From assembly GCA_023055425.1 (NCBI GenBank), contig JALGPY010000006.1, positions 75,700,435 to 75,764,434 of the forward strand: a stretch of 64,000 nucleotides of DNA. The letters run 5' to 3'. The DNA comes from Linanthus parryae. Its lineage: Eukaryota > Streptophyta > Magnoliopsida > Ericales > Polemoniaceae. The notes below the pieces were generated by a model. The model was not told the DNA's origin, made no database searches, and saw only the letters and a list, made by a program, of their open reading frames with translations. Positions 10,151-22,904 of the stretch are shown in pieces (the first letter of the stretch is position 1; every line of letters begins with the position of its first letter). The translations under genes and the position numbers were made by a program.

Positions 10151-11007
10151 CCTTTAGCATACTACCCTGGATTGGATACAACTCTGTCTTGCAAACACTA
10201 CCTTGCATACCAACCATCATTGCATACTCTTCTGACCCGAACTTATATATCAGATGACTCGATTAGAAGACCGACTCAGAAAAGAATATACAGTGACTCA
10301 CAGACAAAGACTTAAAGTGTGCTAAAGAAAATTTTATTTTTTGGGCGAGATTGGGCAATCTCCAAATCGCGAACCGGGGTGTCATCAAGACCTACCCTCT
10401 TTCCAGAATATACTTCCCTGCAAGCGATCGGTGAGTATGGCCTGATTCAAGGGTGGTAAATAAGCAATGGCTCCTCGTACAGTTACTTCCGTATTCAACC
10501 TGAGAAAATCCATAGTTAGCCTACCATCCGAGCTATTTCCGAATCAGGGACCCTAAGTCTAACAGACAGGATATGTATGTGTATCAAGGTACGACATGAC
10601 CCTACTTGTTATGACATTCTCACTGTTTCCCAACTCACACACCTCACCAAGTTCCCGAAAAAATGACCGAAACATCTAAGTTCCTGCTCACTCAGTTTCC
10701 CCAGCTCCTGGTGTGTCTTCGCCATTCTCGCGTCCACGAATGTGAAGCGGTGCAGAATTCAGCAAACAGTATTACCAACTCAGCTCTTTAAATTAAATAA
10801 CAAATCTTCCTAACTAAAAATTGTAAAAAATGTGACAAAGTAGTACATTTTTTTTATATTTCTTTTTTTCATAACGAACAAATATACTAAATAAATACAT
10901 AAAGAGAAATAATAAAAGCTGATTGGTACTAAAAAAGAATGGTCCGATGTGGCAGGGTGCGCAAAATATCCTCGAGTGTAGTACCCCCGTACTAAGCATG
11001 ACATGTC
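10151..11007 (-). other. Athila-1 3' untranslated region, first part
   Basis: No coding region is supported. This is the element's 3' non-coding region up to the Angela-A insertion point; it resumes at 19500. Confidence 0.6.
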
Positions 11008-11012
11008 GATCC

Positions 11013-12434
11013 TGTAGGGTTTTGATTCATGGATGCGCAACGGAAACAATAATTAACCATGCAAAACCCTCCAAGGATCACAAGTCAAGAGACATAAAGA
11101 TGGTAAAGGAAGAACTCAATTAACACACCTTAGGGTTCTCCTTTGATGACTTCAAACGCGAATTGTGTCACGTTCTCTATAGTTGATCCACGCCTAGAGT
11201 TGATTTCTAGATATTCCAATCCTTGGTAAGCCCATAACGAGGAAGGGGAAGAAGAATCACGCAAAACGAGACCGAAACAAGGAGGTTTCGGCCTCCTTGT
11301 GGCCGACGGGGACGGGCGGCGGCAAAGGGGGGCGGCGGCTCCTCTTTGCTTGCTTTCTCTCTCCTTTTTGTTCTCTCCCACTCAAGTTATGATCAATTGA
11401 ATCATAAGTATGGGAAGGAAGGAAGGAGTGTCCTTTATATAGTCCAACAAATCCTTGCCAACTACCTAAAGGACCTATTCTAGTCCTACTAGAATTCAAT
11501 TTAGTCCCTTCCTTGCAAATTAGTCCCTACTAAGTTTGCAAGGTATTGCAAAGTGATCCTTCTAACTAATTAATCCAAGTAATTAATTCCCAAATCTTGT
11601 TCAACTCTATATAGCGTGTGACCCCATAGGTTCTATTTAGTTGGTAGCAGCAATTTGCTAATATGGACCGGTTTCTAGCAAAACATCCATTCTAGCCAAC
11701 TAATAGAATAGTCATCTTGAAGACCTTTGTACAAGTAATTGTCTCATCCCTTTGTCTCTATATCCGGATTGGACACGAGACATACAATTCACACTCGTAT
11801 ATCCAATCCACAGTTTCTCGATCCATGGGAATAGCCTTATTCGTGCAAATAACATCAATATCCTATATTGATTTATTTCAGTCTGGCCAGACATTCTATA
11901 AGCACTATCCCTCGAGTGGCCTAGGATATTTTCTCCCGTTATGTGGGAGGGAAAAATTCTATCTACGCCCACTACGATCTCTAAGCTTGCTTCTTATTGT
12001 ATCCAGTACACGCCTTTATAACTACCCAGTTACGGTGTAGCGTTTAACGCTACCAAAATCACAATAATCCACAACTAGAATATCTAGCGACTTCAAGTCT
12101 AAGGATGACAATACCATTGCACCGCGAGAAGCGCTTGTGACTTAACATAACGTGTATGTAGCCTTCTCGGAGATTGGTCAATCCAGTGCGCCATTACCCT
12201 TAATGCACACCTATGTGTTGGATCATGATATCTCAATATCAATCCAACCCCATACTAGTCTATAGATGATTGTCCCATTAATTATTATATTGGACTAGGG
12301 ATATTTAGATAAACAACACAATTGTAAATCTAAGGACTTCATTATATTAGATATCCAATAAATAATAAATGAATTTTCTAGCCATAAATAAATTCATACT
12401 AAACTAGATTGCCTCTAGGGCATCTATTCCAACA
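11013..12434 (-). repeat. Angela-A 3' LTR (left copy)
   Basis: 1422 bp. It is nearly identical to the right copy: about five differences were counted by eye over the first 210 bp, and small indels occur later. Short ORFs inside it are conserved between the copies only because the LTRs are duplicates. Confidence 0.9.
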
Positions 12435-12447
12435 GTCTCCCACTTGC
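12435..12447 (-). promoter_or_regulatory. Angela-A polypurine tract
   Basis: On the minus strand GCAAGTGGGAGAC lies directly upstream of the 3' LTR. The same tract precedes the 3' LTR of Angela-B at 45211-45223. Confidence 0.8.
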
Positions 12448-12469
12448 ACTAGAGCCAATCTGGCGCATC

Positions 12470-15400
12470 TCATATGCCCATACTCCTAGTGTGCCCCTCA
12501 TGCTTCCACTGCGTGAGCGGCTTTGTAAGCAGGTCTGACAGATTCTCATCTATAGGAATCTTGCATATCCTAACGTCTCCTCTATCGATAATATCTCGAA
12601 TCATATGAAACTTCATGAGCACGTTCTTGGATTTCTGGTGTAACATGGGTTCCTTCGATTGCGCGATCGCCCTAGTGTTGTCACAGTACAACTAAACTGG
12701 ATCCGCAATGCTAGGAACCACACCAAGTCTAGAAACAAACTTTCTGATCCAAACAGCTTCCTTTGCTGCGCCATTTGCAGCAATGTACTCAGCCTCTTTT
12801 GTAGAATCAGCCACCGTCTCTTGCTTGGAACTCTTCCAGCTCACCGCTGCTCCATTCAGGCTAAACACATATCCCGACTGTGATCTAAAGTCATCTCTGT
12901 CATTTTGGAAGCTTGCATCAGTGTAACCCTTACACGCAACTCCTCATCACCGCCAAATATCAAGAAAGCATCCTTAGTTCTTCTCAAGTACTTTAGGATG
13001 TTCTTGACTGCAATCCAGGGACTCTCACCTAAATTGGATTGGTATCTTCTTGTCATACTCAAGGCATATGACACATCTGGTCTGGTACATAACATGGCGT
13101 ACATGATAGATCCTATGGCCGAGGCATAGGGAATTCTACTCATGCGTTCCTTTTCAATCTCATTGGAAGGACAACCACTCTTCGAAAGAGTGATTCCATG
13201 TGACATGGGCAAGAATCCCTTCTTGGAATCTTGCATGTTGAACCGCTTCAACACCTTGTCAATATATGTACTTTGATTTAGGCCTAGCAGTCTCTTAGAT
13301 CTATCTCTATAGATCTTTATACCGAGTATATAGGCTGCTTCCCCTAAGTCCTTCATTGAGAAACACTTCCCTAGCCAATCTTTAACAGATTGCAGCATGG
13401 GAACTTCGTTTCCAATTAGTAGTATGTCATCCACATACAAGACCAGAAAAGCTACAGAGCTCCCACTAACCTTCTTGTAGACACAAGACTCATCTTCGTT
13501 TATGATGAAGCCAAACTCTTTGACTACTTCATCAAAACGTCGATTCCAACTCCTAGAAGCTTGCTTCAATCCATAAATGGATCGTTGCAGCTTACAGAAT
13601 TTGTTGGCTTGCTTTGGATCTTCAAAACCCTCCGGCTGTATCATATACACGTCCTCGAGTAGATTACCATAAAGGAATGCTGTTTTGACATCCATCTGTC
13701 AAAGCTCATAGTCGTGGTATGCTGCAACCGCAAGTAGGATTCGGATGGATTTGGTCATAGCGACTGGTGAGAAGGTTTCATCATAGTAAATACCATGAAT
13801 CTGTCTGAATCCTTTAGCCACCAATCGGCCCTTATAGGTAATCACATTACCATCCATGTCGATCTTCTTCTTGAAGACCCACTTGCACCCTATGGGCCGC
13901 GCCCCTTCGGGTGGTTGCACCAAAGTCCATACTTTGTTGGTATACATAGATTCCATCTCGGATCTCATGGCTTCTAGCCACTTCTGAGAGTCTTGGCCCT
14001 TCATGGCCTCTTCATAGGTAGTAGGCTCATCATCTATGAGCATCGTGTCACCGGAATCGGTCATGAGAAGTCCATACCTCTCGGGTTCCTAGCGCACTCT
14101 GCTAGATCTACGAAGCTCTTGTGTTACCTGAACAGGTTGCTCCACAACCGCTTGTGGTTCCTGTTCATGTTCCATAATCGGTTTAGTGATTTGTGTTTCT
14201 TGAACCTCTTCAAGTTCTACAGTCCTCCCACTTGCTTCTTTAGAGACAAACTCTCTTTCTAGAAATACGCCGGTCCGAGCAACAAACACTTTGTTCTCGG
14301 CTGGATTGTAGAAGTAGTATCCTTTAGTTTCCTTAGGGAACCCCACAAACTTACACTTATCCGATTTTGGCCCTAGCTTGTCTGATTGTAAACGTTTCAC
14401 ATAGACATCGCATCCCTAAATCCTCATGAACGAGAGTGTGGGACGCCTCCCACTCCACATCTCATATGGTGTCTTCATGACTGATTTAGATGGAACACGG
14501 TTAATGGTTAAAGCTGCACTTAATAGAGCGTGGCCTCAAAATGATAATGGAAGATCGGTTTGACACATCATAGATCGAACCATATCCAATAAGGTTCGAT
14601 TCCTCCTCTCAGACACGCCATTCCATTGTGGCGTTCCGGGTGGAGTGAGTTGGGACACGATCCCACACTCTCTAAGATAGTGGTCAAACTCTTGGCTCAA
14701 GTATTCTCCTCCACGATCCGATCGTAGAGCCTTGATACTTTTGGCAAGTTGCTTCTCTACTTCATTCTTGAATTCCTTGAACACTTCAAAGGATTCGGAT
14801 TTTGCCCTCATGAGGTACACAAATTCATATCTACTGTAGTCATCAGTAAATGTAATGAAGTAGACATAACCACCCCTGGCAGGTGTGGCAAATGGCCCAC
14901 ATACATCAGTATGTATGAGAGCCAATTGCTCACTAGTCCTCTCACCTTTCTTATTGAAAGTGGACTTTGTCATTTTTCCAATAAACAAGCCTCACATGTC
15001 TCATATGATTCAAAATCAAATGAGTCTAGTAGTCCATCTTTATGGAGTCTAGATACACGTTTATCGTTTATGTGGCCTAAACGATAGTGCCATAAATAAG
15101 TAGGATTTAAATCATTTATTTTAATCCGCTTGGTATTAATGTTGTAGACAGGATTGCTTAGATCAAGGACATACAGTCCATTAAATAATTGCGCACTAAA
15201 ATAGTGAATATTATTCAAATAAAAGGAACAACAATTGTTATTTATTGAAATAATAAAACCATCCTTGTCCAAACAAGAAATAGAAATAATGTTTCTGCTC
15301 ATAGCAGGCACAAAATAGCAATTATTTAATTCTAAAACTAATCCTTGAAGGCAGAGATAGCTCGCACACGCCCACGGCCAACGCAAAAACTTTTGCTCCA

Positions 15401-16396
15401 TTGCCAACGCGTAGATCTATCTCCCCTATACCCAATCTTCTACTTCTCTTTAGATCCTGCACATTTCGACAAATGTGAGATCCACATCCAGTATCTAATA
15501 CCCATGATGTAGAGACATTTAAATTGACAGCTACAACAAAAATACCTGGTGGTGGTGGAATCACTATTCCAAGCCTCTTGTCCTCCAGATATTTTGGGCA
15601 GTTCCTCCACCAGTGTCCAGGCTGACTGCAGTAGTGACACTCACCTTTAGTCACACATTTGGAAATGCCACCAACAGGCTTAAGGGCAGGTTCCTTTGAC
15701 TTAGCAACTGACTTTCCTTTGCCCTTGGAGGATGAGGCAAACCTTTTGCCCTTTCCTTTCTGCACCATCATAATGGCTTTGCCCTTACCCTTGTTGATGC
15801 TCTGCTCAGCTTTCCTCAACATATTGAGCAAATCTGGCAGTGGTTTCACGATCTCGTTCATGTTATAGTTCATGATGAACTGTCCATAACTCTCGGGCAA
15901 CGATTGCAACACGAGATCGGTTGCCAACTCTTGGCCGACCGGGAACCCTAGTCGGGCGAGATTCTCCAAGTACCCGATCATACGGAGTACATGGGGTCCC
16001 ACGGGTTCCCTTATGCCATATGACACTTGAACAGTGCCTTAGAGACTTCATACCTCTCAACCCTCGCCTGCTCTTGGAAGAGCTGTTTCAGATGCTCGAT
16101 CATATCGACAACATTCATGTTTTCGTGTTGCTTCTGAAGCTCAGAAGTCATGGTGCATAGCATAAGGCAGGCCGCATCATTAGCTTCATCAACACGCTTT
16201 TCATACTCCTTTAGGGCAGCAGGTGTTTGGTTCTCTGGACCTGCTAGAACATGCTCCTCTATTGCGACAGTTTCTTCTCTTGCTTGAGAACGATTCTCAA
16301 GTTTCTGTACCAATCAAGGAAGTTGGTTCCAGAGAGCTTGTCCTTCTCAAGGACAGATCGTAGGGAATGTTGTGAACTCGATGAGTTGTTTGCCAT
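12470..16396 (-). pseudogene. Angela-A gag-pol polyprotein, nearly complete but broken
   Basis: Starting from ATG at 16396 (MANNSSSSQHSL), the domains appear in Copia order. Gag has KDKLSGTNFLDWYRNLRIVL and the CCHC knuckle CHYCSQPGHWWRNC (about 15640). The aspartic protease has WVLDTGCGSH (about 15505). Integrase has the zinc-region LGHINDKRVSRLH, then TDVCGPF, DDYSRYEF and WNGVSERRNRTLLDMV. RT has KWVFKKK, MDVKTAFLYGN and the catalytic LYVDDILLIG (about 13430). RNase H ends with YCDNTRAIAQ and LSDLLTKPLT. Frame changes occur near 16011, 15370, 14980 and 14400-14540, and stops near 14089, 13697 and 12856. In life it would supply capsid, protease, integrase and RT/RNase H as one polyprotein. 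Integrase precedes RT, which is diagnostic of Ty1/Copia. Confidence 0.9.
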
Positions 16397-18062
16397 TTGG
16401 AATTCTACAAAAGGAAAATACGCAAGTTTTAGTATTTGTGAATTTTTGACTATGTTCAATAATGGCTAGTTTATCAAATATAGCTCCTACTATTTTTCTA
16501 CGGATTAATAACCCTCAAGATATTAATGCGGAAAATATCCGTATATTTTCTAGTGGGCCAAGATCCATGTTTCATCTCCTTATGAGCTTGCTTTGGCAAG
16601 TCACCCATAATTTGACTACTTTAGGTAGGAACAATTCCAATTGCATCCCTTATGAAACTATTGGTTCAATTGGGCAAATAACTCATTATTTATCCATCCA
16701 TATGGATAATCCCAATTGATTGCCTCTAGGTTTCTTAATCATATTAATAGCCTAGTTGTGTTCAACCTCTTATTTAAACAATTGCACATTACTAGCTTGT
16801 GCCATCGCATTCCATCATTATGAACCAAGTCGCCATGCTTTGGCACGCACGAACTTGATAAATCATGATGATAATGAGAGTTTAAATAACGAGAAGGCAA
16901 GAACACAATATTTGAAATTTGAGGGATTTTTAAATTCAATTTTTAATTGTTTTGTTGATCAATATCAACTAATCTATCTATTTGAGTTTGGGCACAACTC
17001 CAAATAATAGATCCGGGTTGTCTAATTATCTTATTATCCTAATTGCATGCATCATCAATACACCAACCACAAAATAATAAGACAATAAACTAAACAGCCA
17101 CAAAACACAAATAAAACGTGATGTGGATATGGCCTTTTCTAGACTAAGAAAATTCCAAGCCAATGGAATTTTCTATGAACCCTAAAAGCAAACACATCTC
17201 CATGCGTCTTGATCTGTTGGTCCATCCTTCATAGTCATGTGGAATGCTCCATGCTCCATCTTTTGTGGCTCATTTTGGCTTTGGGCTTCTTTTTATTCAA
17301 TTGGCTAACAATCTACTCTATCTAGCATTCGCTAATCAGCTATCCTAAATAAAATAAATCTCACAAGTTGAGAAAAAAATGGCTCGCAGGCCATAAAACC
17401 TTAATTAATTATTACAATTAATTGATCAGCTCGCAGGCCGTAAACCAACACACAAAATTTAAACATCCACTTCAAACCACATCCTAAGCGCATATCCAAT
17501 CACCATGCGAATTGCACATAAACAGTTAAAATCCAATTTTAACGCGCTTGGTCAATTTTAATTGATTTTAGGTTGTTCTAGGGTTAAAACGGTCCATTGG
17601 GCCAAACAGTCCAACTGCCCGGGCCCAAAAAGTGAACCGCAAGGGCCTAGGGCCGGCTGGCCCCTAGCTCACGCCTAGGTCGCGGGGTAGGGCTGCCCCG
17701 GCCTCTAGGCCGACCCTTGCTTGGGCGGCAAGCAAGGAGGGGCGGTCCCCTAGGGGGGCCGAACCTCCTTTGGGAGATGTTTCCAAAACAACTCCCTTGC
17801 TTGGTGCCCAAGTTTGGTTGTTTCCTTGTTTGGGAAGAACTCCTTCTTCCCCAAGGATTCACAAACCCTAGATTTAAGATCCTAAAATTTCTGAAACTCA
17901 CTAATTCATGCATCCAATGCAAAAACTAGGTCTTGTTAAGATAGATTATTGACAAATTGCATCATATGCTTGATTTGTCTTGTTTTACGCGATAAACAAC
18001 AATTTTAAGGTGTAAAACTATCAAAACGTAACACATAAACCACGTTTATGCTCTACAACAAG
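16397..18062 (-). other. Angela-A long 5' leader
   Basis: About 1.7 kb lies between the primer binding site and gag, without a supported coding region and with a GC-rich block near 17600-17780. Angela-B has a leader of similar length (39655-41279), and long leaders are usual in the Angela/BARE group. Confidence 0.6.
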
Positions 18063-18074
18063 GCTCTGATACCA
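18063..18074 (-). promoter_or_regulatory. Angela-A primer binding site (tRNA-iMet)
   Basis: The minus strand reads TGGTATCAGAGC directly after the 5' LTR, complementary to the 3' end of plant initiator tRNA-Met. Confidence 0.9.
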
Positions 18075-18075
18075 C

Positions 18076-19499
18076 TGTAGGGTTTTGATTCATGGATGCG
18101 CAACGGAAACAATAATTAACCATGCAAAACCCTCCAAGTATCACAAGTCAAGAGACATAACGATGGTAAAGGAAGAAATCAATAAACACACCTTAGGGTT
18201 CTCCTTTGATGACTTCAAACGCGAATTGTGTCACGTTCTCTATAGTTGATCCACGCCTAGAGTTGATTTCTAGATCTTCCAATCCTTGGTGCTAGCCCGG
18301 AAAGAGGAACGGGAAGAAGAATCACACAAAACGAGACCGAAACAAGGAGGTTTCGGCTTCCTTGTGGCCGAAGGGGACGGGCGGCGGCAAAGGGGGGCGG
18401 CGGCTCCTCTTTGCTTGCTTTCTCTCTCCTTTTTGTTCTCTCCCACTCAATTTATGATCAATTGAATCATAAGTATGGGAAGGAAGGAAGGAGTGTCCTT
18501 TATATAGCCCAATAAATCCTTGCCAACTACCTAAAGGACATATTCTAGTCCTACTAGAATTCAGTTTAGTCCCTTCCTTGCAAATTAGTCCCTACTAAGT
18601 TTGCAAGGTGTTGCAAAGTGATCCTTCTAATTAATTAACCCTATTAATTAATTCCCAAATCTAGTTCAACTCTATATAGCGTGTGACCCCATAGGTTCTA
18701 TCTAGTTGGTAGCAACAATTTGCTAATATGGAGCGGTTTCTAGCAAAACATCCATTCTAGCCAACTAATAGAATAGTCATCTTGACAACCTTTGTACAAG
18801 TAATTGTCTCATCCCTTTGTCTCTATATCCGGCTTGGACACGAGACATACAAGTCACACTCGTATATCCAATCCACAGTTTCTCGATCCATGGGAATATC
18901 CTTATTCGTGCAAATAACATCAGTATCCTATATTGATTTATTTGAGTCTGGCCAGACATTCTATAAGCACTATCCCTCGAGTTGCCTAGGAAATTTTCTC
19001 CCGTTATGTGAGAGGGACAAATTCTATCTACGTCCACTACGATCTCTAAGCTTGCTTCTTATTGTATCCATTACACGCCTTTATAACTACCCAGTTACGG
19101 TGTAGCGTTTAACGCTACCAAAATCACAATAATCCACAACTAGAATATCTAGCGATTTCAAGTCTAAGGATGACAATACCATTGCACCGCATGAAGCGCT
19201 TGTGACTTAACATAACGTGTATGTAGCCTTCTCGGAGATGGGTCAATCCAGTGCGCCATTACCCTTAATGCACACCTATGTGTTGGATCATGATATCTCC
19301 ATATCAATCCAACCCCATACTAGTCTATAGATGATTGTCCCATTAATCATTATACTGGACTAGGGATATTTAAGATAAACAACACAATTGTAAATCTAAG
19401 GACTTCATTTATTAGATATCCAATAAATAATAAATGAATTTTCTAGCTACAAATAAATTCATACTAAACTAGATTGCCTCTAGGGCATCTATTCCAACA
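18076..19499 (-). repeat. Angela-A 5' LTR (right copy)
   Basis: 1424 bp direct copy of 11013-12434. It ends at 19499 next to the GATCC duplication. Confidence 0.9.
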
Positions 19500-19504
19500 G
19501 ATCC

Positions 19505-20423
19505 TGTAGTCGTAGTTAAAATCCGTGCAGTCCCATTGAACCTCCTCATCACCAAAGACGTAGAAACTCAGCACAACCACCAATTTTCCCCAAAACCTTT
19601 GGTACCCCATTTTGTGCGGAAAGATGCTTCGCACGCGACTTCTCCACCTGTGGTCACTATGTAGTGCAGTGAACCACCTCTGCAAATCAATGCAGTCGCC
19701 ACTAACTCATCCTGACCAACCCTCGAAAAATGTGCAATGATCACAACTGTCCCACCCTGATCTGTCATGAAGCTCTCCCGTCTAAAACCCTCCCTAACTC
19801 ACTCCCTCTTTCATAACGCGTAGAATAGCCAACTAACGAGTGAGGAAAGTCACAAAGAAGACTTCCTAGGCTACAAGGCTATGAATAAAAGGGGTAAACG
19901 GCTTCAAATGGGCTTACTAGTCGGACCTAGGGTTAAGAAACAGGACGTGAGGTCCGTTATAAGCCAATCACTCCACCGAAAGATGCGATGACCGTGACAG
20001 CGCCCGTAGGCGGGTTGTCGACTACCTAAGTGACGGTGGTGTGGCAACTAGTCGGATTCCTAGATCAGAAGATAACTACTCGCGGATTTCGAGGTGCACC
20101 GGCCCTCACCCATCAACTACATCTCGGTCCAAGTTTTCCTTTATGTCAGAAGACTATCCTTAATCTCTCACCAGTTCTTTGTTATTTTGAATGCCCTTTC
20201 TCAAAATTTTCTGATTTTTCAATTTTTAGGGGTTCCTATTTTTATTTTATTTTTCAATTCAAGGCCAGAAAGTGTTGGTGGGTAGACTCAAAATTAAAAA
20301 AAAAAAAACGTGCAGACTCAAGAAAAAAATATGATCGCAAATAAGTACGAAAAACGAGCAGACAGGGTTAATGAAGACATGACTCCCACCCCCACACTAA
20401 GAGGTGGTATGCCCTCATGGCAC
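19505..20423 (-). other. Athila-1 region downstream of the env-like ORF
   Basis: Non-coding continuation of the Athila-1 3' region. A minus-strand tract AGTGTGGGGGTGGGA (about 20382-20396) follows the env-like ORF and resembles the PPT, as an internal purine tract. A short minus-strand frame at 19568-19768 matches nothing I recognise. Confidence 0.5.
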
Positions 20424-21993
20424 TCACTGATCTGGTATATAAGACGGGACGGATGAGGTCTCGGATGTTCCGGACAGACTGCTAGGAGAATTGCTTTTAG
20501 AGCCGGTCCTGGCGCTAGTCGCCTGATGGGAACGTGAGTTCGATGATCGTTCCGACCTAGAACCAGACCGAGTGCTAGATGGCTGCGGGTTCGGATCAGT
20601 GGAAAACTCACTCGAGTCAGTCTCGTCCGACCAACTGGTAGTGTAGTCGCTGGAGTATGAGGCAGCAAAGACTATAGGTAACGGCACCTCTCGGCCAGCG
20701 TGCCGAGCTGCCTCGCACTGCTCCACTCGCAAGCTAGCGATGGAAAGGCCCTGGTCTTCGTCTACCTTCTTGCTAGTCCTTTGGTTGTGGTTAATATCCC
20801 TCCAAATTTTTCCTAAATTTTTGAGCACTTTCTTCGCAAAGGACTTATGCTCAGCTCGGAAAGCCTCTATACCCTCCTCAACTCGGGCCAGCCGACGGTT
20901 AGTGACTGAACTCGGAGGAATTCTTGTTTCATCCCCCGTGTTAGTACCGGCTCTCTGACTCGACTCACCACGCTCATAAGTGGATCGCGTGCGCCTGAGT
21001 CTGGCAGGTCCTACTCCTCCAACGGGTCTATCCTGGGTCGATCTCCTCCTAGGTCCACGGGCAGGGGTAGGTGTATCTTCCTCCATAGGGTCGGCATCAT
21101 CTCCTAGGTCAATCACCGGGTCATTGGGTCCGGGCCCCCCAGGGTTCTGTTCCAATAACTTCTTATACTCATTAAGTGAAGGAGGATCCAACTTACCCTC
21201 TAGGTCTTCCAAGTTCATCCCGCCATCCCAGGCCAATTTGATGGTCAGGTTGCTATACTCGAACCCTTTTCGGCTCTTGGAAACATTTCTGTCCATGATA
21301 TATGTCCAAATGAGATGCTGAATATCAACCCTCTGTCGCATCATGAGACAATAAACTATGAGGATAGTCTCATACTCAAGGTGAGTAAAGTGCTGGATTC
21401 CCACAATGCGGTTCACCACCCATTCTTCCCACCACCTACAGGGAGTACTCAAAAATCGAGAGTGCCGTCTAAACCCTCTATGACCCTCTTCTTCTCCCTC
21501 AAAGTGATCCCCCGCTACCCTGTCGTCATCCGGCAAATTGGCCCGCACTTGTGTATAAGCAGATGGCACGTCTGTCGGGGCTATCCCATAAGCCTGACGA
21601 ATCGAATCTGGAGTTAACAAGATGAAGTCTCTGCGGCAATAGACCAAGCGTGGGTCATCGGTCTCACCGGTCCCAACATATAGCAGGTTACTAAATAATT
21701 CTTTTGTTAAAGATGAGTTGGACGCCCCCTCAAACACCTCTAAAGACCTACCAAAGACAGCCTCTCGGCTCGCAAATGTGACCATCTGGACCGGCATTCT
21801 CTCCTCATTTATCTCAAAACGGTACTCCTTAGGTAACTTATAATGCGCATTTTTTCGCCTTCAGAAAATAGTAATGTGCCTCGGAGGACACAAAACGGTA
21901 GCTGTTAAAATAATGTGGACGGATTTGGTCCGTAGGGTATTCAGCCAGGAGATGGGCACGGTTCTGGTTAACTGCGGGTTTGACTACGTCCAT
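20424..21993 (-). pseudogene. Athila env-like ORF (third ORF), largely open
   Basis: A 457-codon frame from ATG at 21797 to the stop at 20424 is the longest intact retrotransposon ORF near the centre of the window. The same protein appears to begin further upstream, at ATG 21993 (MDVVKPAVNQNRAHLL), in another frame; a shift near 21855-21870 separates the two. The first 200 residues of the long frame form a globular region with VYCRRDFILLTPDSIRQAYG and HLEYETILIVYCLMM. Then come an acidic stretch (IDLGDDADPMEEDTP), a basic one (ARGPRRRS), a helical segment and a Ser/Thr-rich tail. This resembles the env-like or 'plant transposon protein' ORF downstream of pol in Athila elements. No clear signal peptide or transmembrane anchor is obvious in the intact part, so a true envelope role is doubtful. 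Confidence 0.65.
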
Positions 21994-22526
21994 AGAAGAA
22001 AATAAATCTACAGAACGTGCTCGTGGGTCGTGCGTCTCAGCAAATAACCACCTCGAACCTATCAGAGGTCCACACGGCACAGAAACCGAGAAAATTTTGC
22101 AAAAAAATTGCCCGGCTACGGGTCGTGCTTAAACGGGAAGTAAAGCGAGAGAAAGAGACGCAGAACTGCACACCCGGAGCTGTTCTTACGGGTGTGAAAC
22201 TGCATATTCCGGCAAGACAGCCGCCGCAGTAGTGGCCGCAAAAGTTAAGTTCGCTGGAATTGAAATTTTCACGCGCCAAAACGTAGCTTTCCTTCTCCTC
22301 TTTCACCTTTCCTCCTACGAAATTTTCCAGATTTGCTTCAAACTCCACAGATTTGTGTTGTCCTCATCAGAAACTCTTCAGTTGATTTCAACTCCCACAC
22401 TTGCTCGATGCGAGTTTCTGAACTCCGAGAGTAGGAGGATGATCCTGGCGGCGATAGGAATCCAGAAATGTCTTCAATTCTTGAATCTGAGCAATTTTGT
22501 GTTTTGGTGTTCTTGAGCTTGTAATG

Positions 22527-22600
22527 AGCAAAGGGGGTAGAGAGAGAGAGAGAGAGACAGACGACTAAATGAACTCTAAAGCCGCTGACCTCCTTTTATA
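22527..22600 (-). promoter_or_regulatory. Candidate internal core promoter upstream of the env-like ORF
   Basis: On the minus strand TATAAAAG (22593-22600) is followed about 36 nt later by an uninterrupted CT tract (22540-22557). That is the spacing expected between a plant TATA box and a pyrimidine-rich start region. It lies between the palindromic array (22654-22904) and the env-like ORF (ATG at 21993). The LTR promoter has the same order: array, TATA, then a CT-rich stretch. This is an inference from layout; no transcript evidence is available here. Confidence 0.45.
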
Positions 22601-22653
22601 CCCAACCTTTCAAAAATTACAAAAATGCCCCTAGTCCATTTTTTGAAAATTTT

Positions 22654-22904
22654 GTGCGTATATACGCACATAGAAACTAGGGAGGGATTTTTCTGCAGCT
22701 TTTTAAGAAGTTTTGAGTTCCTGTGTGCGTATATACGCACACAACAGCTGGGGCCTTCATTTTGAAATGTTATTGGACTTCCTGTTGTGTGTGTATACGC
22801 AGGCTTGTGCGTATATACGCGCACTGAACTCTGTGTTGCATTTTTCTCTCTCTGCCTTACCACCTGTGTGAGTATATACGCAGGCTTGTACGTATAGACG
22901 CACA
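22654..22904 (-). repeat. Internal palindromic array resembling the Athila-1 LTR array
   Basis: Perfect palindromes GTGCGTATATACGCAC occur at 22654-22669 and within a 22 bp perfect palindrome at 22722-22743. Two paired modules follow at 22786-22824 and 22865-22904, with an AGGCTT linker, the same design as the LTR modules. It lies between the pol remnant and the env-like ORF. Confidence 0.85.

Larger units (their letters stand above)
11013..19499 (-). mobile_element. Angela-A: Angela/BARE-like Ty1/Copia element
   Basis: LTRs at 11013-12434 and 18076-19499 are flanked by a perfect GATCC duplication (11008-11012 and 19500-19504). On the minus strand the LTR starts TGTTGGAATAGATGCCCTAG and ends CCCTACA, like the Angela/BARE/RIRE1 group, whose LTRs begin with a very similar sequence. 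The PBS matches initiator tRNA-Met, and a long leader precedes a single gag-pol frame. It is inserted into the 3' region of Athila-1 in the same orientation. The gag-pol is complete in domain content but carries stops and frameshifts. Confidence 0.9.

Noticed and set aside
11712..12040. 86- and 107-codon frames conserved at 11712-12040 and 18777-19105
   Set aside because: Conserved only because they lie in the duplicated LTRs of Angela-A; antisense overlap and no domain.
17647..17929. 91- and 70-codon frames in the GC-rich block of the Angela-A leader
   Set aside because: Overlapping on opposite strands in a non-coding leader; composition-driven.
19464..19768. Minus-strand frames after the Angela-A insertion as an extra Athila-1 gene
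   Set aside because: Short, one crosses the insertion junction, and no family is recognisable.
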